Shown here piece by piece: positions 58,399-64,000 of a DNA stretch of 64,000 bases (position 1 is its first letter; every line of letters starts with the position of its first letter). The stretch comes from CAYNVS01 sp964400725 (lineage in GTDB: Bacteria > Myxococcota_A > SURF-8 > CAYNVS01), in assembly GCA_964400725.1 (NCBI GenBank), contig CAYNVS010000005.1, positions 1 to 64,000 on the forward strand. Reading direction: 5' to 3'. The notes beneath the pieces are model-generated. The model did not search any database. It was not told where the DNA came from and was given only the letters and a program-made list of their open reading frames with translations. The position numbers and the translations under genes are program-made.

Positions 58399-60549
58399 TT
58401 ACAGCCTCGATTTTGAAACCCTTAAGGCGAACTCTACGCCTTCCAGCAGGCGCGGAAGAGAAATCTCGAAATAAAGCGCCGTTCCCTGATAATTGCGCTC
58501 AAAACCCGCCTCGGATACCGATACGGTCTCAATCGGATGAGCCGCGCACCGCGTCGGCTCGGACAACCACACATCCAGCGCGACGCCCCTGTATTCGTCG
58601 ATAATTTTAATCGAGCTTGCGGTTGCGTCTATTTCAGCGTTCAGCGGCGTTTTTTCTCCGCCGTCAATAGATATGCCGCGGTAGTCGTCCAGCGCGTTAA
58701 GCGTAAAGTCGTACTCTATATAAACGCTTTTATCGTCGAGCTCTGCGCCTTGTTCGAGATTTGCGTTTTCCAGCCAGAAGCCGAAACCGATTTCCGTTTT
58801 GTCCGCCGCGACCGCAAAATATTTTCCTACGTCGGCGCTCGCGCCCTCCGTCAAAGCGACTGAGCCCGCCGTAAAGCAGACGTTTATCGTCTCTCCGTCG
58901 GCCTCGCATTCGTCCAAATTCATGGGCGTATTGTGCAAAGCTCCGAGCGCGTCGAACGCCTGACTCCTGAAATCCTCGGCCTTCAGCCCTTTCTTCGCGA
59001 CAAAGGCGCGGAAAGGCAGTCTCGTCCATTTGTCGATTACCAGATATTTATCCAGCCCTTTCTCTTTCGAGGCGACTATATCGTGAATGGATGCGGGTTT
59101 TTCGCCTTCTTCCGCTTCCTTTTCCGCGTCCTTAACTTTTCGGTGATACGCTTCCATGCGCCGGGTCAGAACGTCGGTGTAAGAAACGCGCTCCTCAAGG
59201 TCGCACCATAAGTAAAGGCATCCGCCTTCCCTTCCGCTGAAAACGGCCGTGTGCGAAGACGCGCAGACTATCGCGTCGCTTCGGTTGCCGTCGCAGTTGA
59301 AATCGACGTTCTTTACCGCCGACGGCTTGTTCCACGGCAAAAGCCTGTCGGCCTCGATAAGCCTGTCGTACACGGCGCCGCGTAAAAACGGCAGATAAAG
59401 CCCGCCGAACAAACCGTGCCAGTAGGCGTCGTTGCACTGTCCCATTAACATCGCGAAGTCCGCTTCGCCGACTTTTTTAGAGTTCTTTTTATCCTCAAGC
59501 AGAACGTTTATTTCTTTGCTTAAAAACTGCATGTACTTGTGCATGCGGTTCGATTCCTCGTACTTCGTCAGAAATTCGTCCCAGAAGCCGCCTTTTATTT
59601 TAGCGAATCCTCTTTCGCCCAGCTCGCGGTAAAGCTCTTCCTGCTCTATCGTCGCCTCCGGCGGCAGAGCCCATTCCATCATTTCGCGGTAGCTGGTGGT
59701 CGGCAACGCGACTCGGCCGTTGGAAATTTTCGCGTCCGCGACTTCGGAAAGAAGAGCGGTATTTAACCAGTCTGAATTTTCCTCAACGGCCGTTAGAAAT
59801 TTTTCAAGCCACTTTTTTTCGTAAACCCACTCGAAGGTGCCCGGCCATACGCCGAATTTTTCGCCGTCGTCAAGATAGGTCAATACATGCCCGATGCCGG
59901 AGTCCTTTTTTATTAGATTCAGCGGCTCGCCTTCCAGCTCCTTCGCCCATTCTTTCAACTCGGCGATGAATTCTTTCACTTCCTTGAAAGGAACGCGGTA
60001 GCGCAAAGCCTCGCTTATCGGGAATATTTTCGTAGTAAAGCCGTGTTTGTCCGCGGCAAAGTACCCTTCGAGGTTGCGGCGTTTCATTCCCGAATAGAAA
60101 AAGTGATAATCGTCCACCGCGACGTACTCCACGCCCAAAGGCGCGAGTACGCTCGGCAGCGCCGGCTCCCATATGCGCTCGGTGAGCCATATTCCGCGCG
60201 GCGTCGCGCCGAACAGCTCGTTTGTAAGAGCGTTCATCAGCTTAATCTGACGCGCAACGTCGGAGGGCGGAATGGAGCAGAGTATCGCCTCGGATATTCC
60301 GCTTCCAAGAATTTCCGCCCGCCCTTTTTCGATAAGGCGGCGGATTTTTTTTAGATAATCAGGCTCATGCTCTTTAAGCCAAAGAAGCAGCGGACCTGAG
60401 AAATGGACGTTCCATTTAACGCTCGGATGTTTTTCAATAGTTTCTATGAACGGCATGTAACAGCGCGCCAGCGAATCCTTCATCACATGGTCGAAATTTC
60501 CATAAGGCTGGTGATTGTGAATGCCGATGCAAAGAGTCAGCTTGCTCAT
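58399..60549 (-). CDS. GH57 alpha-amylase / 4-alpha-glucanotransferase
   Basis: The 716-residue cytosolic enzyme matches GH57 with DUF1925 and DUF1926 C-terminal domains. It has LCIGIHNHQPYGNFD at the start, nucleophile Glu in RGIWLTERIWEP, and acid/base Asp in TYLDDGEKFGVWPGTFEW, as in Thermococcus 4-alpha-glucanotransferase. It disproportionates or hydrolyses alpha-1,4-glucans, fitting maltodextrin uptake by the MalEF-MalG transporter elsewhere in this window. There is no signal peptide. AAAGG precedes the ATG. Two CGTCCGCGA direct repeats lie in its 423-bp upstream region. Confidence 0.9.
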   Translation of the reverse strand: MSKLTLCIGIHNHQPYGNFDHVMKDSLARCYMPFIETIEKHPSVKWNVHFSGPLLLWLKEHEPDYLKKIRRLIEKGRAEILGSGISEAILCSIPPSDVARQIKLMNALTNELFGATPRGIWLTERIWEPALPSVLAPLGVEYVAVDDYHFFYSGMKRRNLEGYFAADKHGFTTKIFPISEALRYRVPFKEVKEFIAELKEWAKELEGEPLNLIKKDSGIGHVLTYLDDGEKFGVWPGTFEWVYEKKWLEKFLTAVEENSDWLNTALLSEVADAKISNGRVALPTTSYREMMEWALPPEATIEQEELYRELGERGFAKIKGGFWDEFLTKYEESNRMHKYMQFLSKEINVLLEDKKNSKKVGEADFAMLMGQCNDAYWHGLFGGLYLPFLRGAVYDRLIEADRLLPWNKPSAVKNVDFNCDGNRSDAIVCASSHTAVFSGREGGCLYLWCDLEERVSYTDVLTRRMEAYHRKVKDAEKEAEEGEKPASIHDIVASKEKGLDKYLVIDKWTRLPFRAFVAKKGLKAEDFRSQAFDALGALHNTPMNLDECEADGETINVCFTAGSVALTEGASADVGKYFAVAADKTEIGFGFWLENANLEQGAELDDKSVYIEYDFTLNALDDYRGISIDGGEKTPLNAEIDATASSIKIIDEYRGVALDVWLSEPTRCAAHPIETVSVSEAGFERNYQGTALYFEISLPRLLEGVEFALRVSKSRL

Positions 60550-60609
60550 GGCGATAAAACCTTTCTTTATTCGTTTCGCTTCGTTGCTTTAAATGGATTT
60601 TACTTTTGA

Positions 60610-60649
60610 GCGTCCGCGAATGCAAGCCTTAACGAGTTTGCGTCCGCGA
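60610..60649. repeat. direct repeat GCGTCCGCGA, possible operator
   Basis: Two identical 10-bp copies are spaced 30 bp start to start (about three helical turns), 61 bp upstream of the GH57 start. A related inverted pair lies upstream of malEF (9432-9473). Confidence 0.4.
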
Positions 60650-60895
60650 CAAATAAGCGGTTTATAACGTTTCTCGAAAGTTTTTTCCGATTGAATTTCC
60701 TTTTCTAGCCCGGTCTCTCGGCGCATTTTACCTTCGTCAAAATACTAGGGATGTGCGGGAAAAGGCATTGCGTTCAAATAGCTGTAAAAGCAAAATATCC
60801 GTTCGCTCCGAGTAAACGCGCAAGCGTTTGTATCGAGGGGCTTTCCTGAAATAAACGACAAAACTTTCGACAACCGCCATAAAACCCCGCGCAAT

Positions 60896-60925
60896 AAAAA
60901 ACCCCGAGACCTTTCGGTTTCGGGG
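60896..60925 (-). terminator. terminator of the XRE-type regulator gene
   Basis: A ten-bp imperfect stem (60902-60911 with 60916-60925) with a four-base loop is followed on the minus strand by a run of six Ts. Confidence 0.88.
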
Positions 60926-60972
60926 CGTATTTACAAACCCTGTAAAACGTTTTTACTTTTGTCGCAGTTATA

Positions 60973-61305
60973 CTATTTCTTCTTTTTTAAAGCAGTAATC
61001 GGCGTCGTCGGCTTCTTGGAAACGACTTTCTCCGGCTCTTTCGCCTCGCGCGCGGCCTTTCCCTTTTCCTGAACGTACTGCTCGTAGTTCGGGAAAACGT
61101 CCTCAACCGAGGGGGGCGCGTCGATGGCGAGCTTGGTATAGGCTTCGCGCAGCGATTTCATAATTTTGCGGATGGTGCCCAGATGATAGTTGTTCCCTTC
61201 CTCTATTCGCTTTACGGTGATGACGCTCACCCCGGCCGCCTTGGCCAGCTCGTTGGGGCTCATCATCGCTCTGAGTCTGTATTTGGTCAGGTTGTTCTCG
61301 TGCAT
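60973..61305 (-). CDS. XRE-family helix-turn-helix protein
   Basis: The 110-residue protein has a Cro/C1-type helix-turn-helix: LRAMMSPNELAKAAGVSVIT, followed by KRIEEGNNYHLGTIRKIM. A lysine-rich, disordered C-terminal tail (KKPTTPITALKKKK) is typical of DNA-binding accessory proteins. There is no partner toxin or adjacent regulated gene that would reveal its target. Upstream, on the same strand, is the large redox fusion gene; 120 bp separates them. Confidence 0.82.
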   Translation of the reverse strand: MHENNLTKYRLRAMMSPNELAKAAGVSVITVKRIEEGNNYHLGTIRKIMKSLREAYTKLAIDAPPSVEDVFPNYEQYVQEKGKAAREAKEPEKVVSKKPTTPITALKKKK

Positions 61306-61425
61306 TTATATCTCCATGTCAGTAGCAAAACATTTATTTAATTTAGCCCTAATTTACTCCTATTGTCAATAAAATTCAGAAGTAAAAATGCACAAAACTT
61401 TTTGTCGCGAAAAGCGGCCTCCAGT

Positions 61426-64000
61426 CTAGGCTCGGCGTCCCGCCAGCATCCGTTTCCACTGGGCGTCGAAGAGTCTGTCTATGGTCGAGAAGCACGCCGG
61501 CCTGCGGTCGAACTGCTTTGCCGCGTCGGATACGGCGACGAATTTGGCCTTGCCGTTTTCTCTCGCAAATTCTTTCGCGAACAGGAGCTCTCCGCCGTTT
61601 CCGTCCCCGCCGTCGCTCCAAAGGAACGAGCCGGTCTCGCCTATCGTCTTAATCGGCGCGTAATACGGGTTCGCTTCCGCTATCATGGCGCGCGCGTCTT
61701 CAAGCGTCGGCTCCGCGCGGCCCGCCGCGAGGGCGTAAACGCCGCTTAAAACCTCGAAGCCCGTCTTGCCCGCCGGCGGCTCGAACACGCGCTTGAAAGC
61801 CGTTACTCTGCGTTCGGCGCTGGTCGCGCTTCCTTCCTGCTCGAAATAAGCGCTGCCGGGAATTGCGACGTTCGCCGCGCGCGTCGTTTCGGTCTCGAAC
61901 ATATCCACGACGCCCACGAACTCGGCCTGTCCCATAAGCTCGGCGTATTCGCGGTTAATGGCGAAGTCTTCGCCGAAAATAAACAGCCCCTTAATCTTGC
62001 GCTCCGCAATCATCTGTCTCAGCTCCATCAGCGAGCGGGCTCCCGAAAAAGAGGCGCCCTTAAAGCGCGGACTCTGAGAAACCGCGTCCGCGTGGGCCGA
62101 CAAGTCTTTGTGCCCCTGATAGTTGGAATGTTCGTGCGCGAACATTATTCCGTTGTTCTCCTTGCCGATTTTGCCCGTCAGCAGAAGAATGTTGGCTATC
62201 ATTTGCAAATCGCCGCCGCTGCGCTCCAGCGCCGAATCGATATTGTAAACAAAGACGACGCTCTTCGCCGGGTCGGCGATCAGGTTCGCGAACTTTTCAA
62301 TTTTTTCTTTCTCTACGCCGGTCGCCTTTTCGGCTTTGTCCGCGGAGACGTTTACGGTTTTCGCAAACTCTTCGTACCCTTCGGTTCGGGCGTCTATGAA
62401 AGCGCGGTCAAGCAGGTTGTTTTTAATAATGTAATTAGCCGCCGCGCTTAACAGCGTCGCGTTGGTTCCGCGCTTGCCGTCCAGCCGCAAAGCGGAATGC
62501 GCCGTCAATTCGCTTTCGGTCGAGCTTACGCAGACCAAAGCGGCTCCGCGCTTTGCGGCGCGCTTTATTGAGAACCCAAGCACCGGATTTTCTCTCGTTA
62601 CGTCGCTGTTTATTACGACGATTACGTCGGCGCGCTCAAGCTGCCTGCGGGAAAGCGTCGAGGCGGTAAGACCAAATCCGGCGTACAGGTCCCGGTCTTC
62701 GTCGTTGCGCGCCGTGTCGTAAAGGCTCGCGATATTGTTGGTTTTAAAAACGCCGCGGGCGAGACGCTCGACAAGCATTACCTCTTCGTTGCTCGCTTTG
62801 GGCGAAATGAAGAACGCGACGCTGCCCGCGCCGTGCTTGTCCGCAACCGCTTTGAGTCCTTCGACGAGCTTTTTCTGCGCCGCGGCCATGTTTGTCGGAA
62901 TTCGCTTTCCGCCTTCTATTATATGCGGCTCCCGCAGACGCATATCGGTAAGAATGTACCGATTGCCAAAGCGGCCTCTCATGCAAAGCTCGCCGTTTAC
63001 GAACCGCGACTCTTTTTTGGCCGTTACGTACCACACGTCGTCGTTCTTCTTGTTGAAGACGAGCCTGCATCCTACGCCGCAGTAGCCGCATAACGACTCG
63101 CTCTCAGTCGTCCGCCACGGCCCCGGCTTTTTTACGTCGAGGGCGAAGTCTATCGCTCCCGTGGGGCAGACTTCGATGCAGTTTCCGCAACTGATGCACG
63201 TGGTATTTTGCAGCGGCTTTTCCATCGACGGGCGGACAATCATGTCGTAGCCGCGGTTGATGAAGCCCAGCGCCGAGACCATTTGCAGGTCGGCGCACAA
63301 ACGGACGCACTTGCCGCAAAGAATGCACTTGTTCGGGTCGAGCGTAATGTACGGGTGGCGGTCGTCAACCTTATACTTCTTCACCTTGCCGGAGAAACGC
63401 TTCTGGTCGGCGGCGTATTCGCCCGCGTAACGCTTGAGGTCGCATGTAAATACCGCCGAGCAGCCGCACGACAGGCAGCGCTCGGTTTCGTGTTTCGCGC
63501 TCTCGGCCGTAACTCCGTGGTCGAGTTCCGTCCACGTCGAGATTCTCGTCGCGGGGTCGTCTTTTACCGTATGGCTGCGATGCGTCTTTTCGTATTTCGC
63601 GAAGAAGTCGGCGGGAAGCTCGCTCAAATTCGTTTTTTTGCTTAAAAACTCTTTATAAGCCGGAACCAGCTTGCCGGTTTGAATGTATTTGTCGATGGTA
63701 TAAGCCGCTTTGCGCCCGGCGCCTATCGCGTCGGCGGCGGCCATCGGCCCGCTTTCGGCGTCTCCGCCCGCGAACACGCCCGGCACGTTGGTGGCGTAAG
63801 CGTCTTTCTCGACGATAATAGTCTCCCACTTTGTACTCTTCACGTCGCCCATGGCGTTGCCGCGAAGGCCCGTAAGGTCAACGTCTTGGCCGATGGCGGC
63901 GATTATCATGTTGCACGGGACGTCCTCTTCCGAGCCTTCCAGCGGCACGGGGCGGCGTCTGCCGGACGCGTCCGGCTCGCCCAGCGTCATTTTCTGGCAG
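61426..64000 (-). CDS. GltD-like / NuoG-FdhA-like fusion oxidoreductase (5' truncated)
   Basis: The frame is open to the right edge; about 858 residues are visible. Residues 1-100 are the end of a GltD-type FAD/NAD(P)H-binding domain (CNMIIAAIGQDVDLTGL; GVFAGGDAESGPMAAADAI). Iron-sulfur segments follow: ERCLSCGCSAVFTC, CILCGKCVRLC, CISCGNCIEVCPTGAID and CGYCGVGC, plus a molybdopterin-oxidoreductase domain (GELCMRGRFGNRY; LERADVIVVINSDVTRENPV). Where formate dehydrogenases have the Sec or Cys-His motif there is TARNDEDRD. That points to NuoG-like electron transfer rather than formate oxidation. Partner subunits (NuoE/F-like, hydrogenase) probably lie beyond the edge. Confidence 0.88.
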   Translation of the reverse strand, partial: CQKMTLGEPDASGRRRPVPLEGSEEDVPCNMIIAAIGQDVDLTGLRGNAMGDVKSTKWETIIVEKDAYATNVPGVFAGGDAESGPMAAADAIGAGRKAAYTIDKYIQTGKLVPAYKEFLSKKTNLSELPADFFAKYEKTHRSHTVKDDPATRISTWTELDHGVTAESAKHETERCLSCGCSAVFTCDLKRYAGEYAADQKRFSGKVKKYKVDDRHPYITLDPNKCILCGKCVRLCADLQMVSALGFINRGYDMIVRPSMEKPLQNTTCISCGNCIEVCPTGAIDFALDVKKPGPWRTTESESLCGYCGVGCRLVFNKKNDDVWYVTAKKESRFVNGELCMRGRFGNRYILTDMRLREPHIIEGGKRIPTNMAAAQKKLVEGLKAVADKHGAGSVAFFISPKASNEEVMLVERLARGVFKTNNIASLYDTARNDEDRDLYAGFGLTASTLSRRQLERADVIVVINSDVTRENPVLGFSIKRAAKRGAALVCVSSTESELTAHSALRLDGKRGTNATLLSAAANYIIKNNLLDRAFIDARTEGYEEFAKTVNVSADKAEKATGVEKEKIEKFANLIADPAKSVVFVYNIDSALERSGGDLQMIANILLLTGKIGKENNGIMFAHEHSNYQGHKDLSAHADAVSQSPRFKGASFSGARSLMELRQMIAERKIKGLFIFGEDFAINREYAELMGQAEFVGVVDMFETETTRAANVAIPGSAYFEQEGSATSAERRVTAFKRVFEPPAGKTGFEVLSGVYALAAGRAEPTLEDARAMIAEANPYYAPIKTIGETGSFLWSDGGDGNGGELLFAKEFARENGKAKFVAVSDAAKQFDRRPACFSTIDRLFDAQWKRMLAGRRA

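Larger units (their letters stand above)
60550..60972. other. intergenic region upstream of GH57
   Basis: No gene is supported here. It contains a direct repeat GCGTCCGCGA at 60610-60619 and 60640-60649 (30-bp spacing), an AAACGC/GCGTTT hairpin near 60815-60830, and the terminator of the XRE gene at its right end. Confidence 0.55.

Overview
The window is a dense bacterial chromosome segment of about 64 kb with moderately GC-rich genes. It has one tRNA and no rRNA, insertion sequence or CRISPR array. The gene content suggests an anaerobic or microaerophilic Gram-negative from the former deltaproteobacteria (Myxococcota / Bradymonadales / Desulfobacterota-like). The reasons are: many predicted outer-membrane lipoproteins with acidic or Asn-rich tethers and Cys-rich repeats, a CpoB/YbgF-type Tol partner, a DUF6178 protein, superoxide reductase and rubrerythrin, NiFe-hydrogenase maturation genes, and a NuoG/formate-dehydrogenase-like fusion. 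The lineage is an inference and no species is assigned.

Layout. 0-9.4 kb (minus strand): a partial exported protein, CpoB, a SAM-cleaving DUF62 enzyme, a DUF6178 protein, a five-module WCN-repeat lipoprotein, and a maltose-type ABC transporter in which the solute-binding protein and the MalF permease are one polypeptide. 9.6-21.4 kb (plus): a Cys-rich repeat lipoprotein, hutI, two small ferritin-like paralogs, an unknown gene with a DUF350 gene, hypF-hypC-hypD, a C45-type lipoprotein and an acyl-CoA dehydrogenase. 21.4-34 kb (minus): a sialidase-fold lipoprotein, an AT-rich TdeIII-type restriction-modification pair whose methyltransferase is broken at an A8 tract, relA, a guanylate kinase fused to a class III nucleotidyl-cyclase-like domain and preceded by an ImmA/IrrE peptidase gene in a second AT-rich segment, a UshA-like phosphatase, clpX, tRNA-His and cysK. 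34-44 kb: a divergent IscR-like Rrf2 regulator, lon, an MFS transporter and two large lipoproteins. 44.6-48 kb (plus): a seven-gene iron/peroxide defence cluster with a Fur/PerR regulator, a CCCC-tagged winged-helix protein, rubrerythrin, a ferritin-like protein, Tpx, superoxide reductase and ferritin. 48-64 kb (minus): gltX, a three-pore K+-channel-like protein with an RCK domain, GH10-like, GH2 and GH57 glycosidases, mtnA, an XRE regulator, and a GltD/NuoG-like fusion running off the right edge.

How the genes fit together. Three themes recur: oxygen and iron stress defence in an oxygen-sensitive cell, alpha-glucan use (MalEF-MalG and GH57), and guanine-nucleotide signalling (relA next to gmk). 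The most unusual locus is relA-gmk. It lies between two AT-rich acquisitions, and the second has taken over the 5' end of gmk, so the only visible start codon for guanylate kinase is that of the cyclase-like fusion. Other unusual items are the triple-pore channel with an exact 130-residue period, the methyltransferase frameshift, and a RelA whose hydrolase residues are lost.
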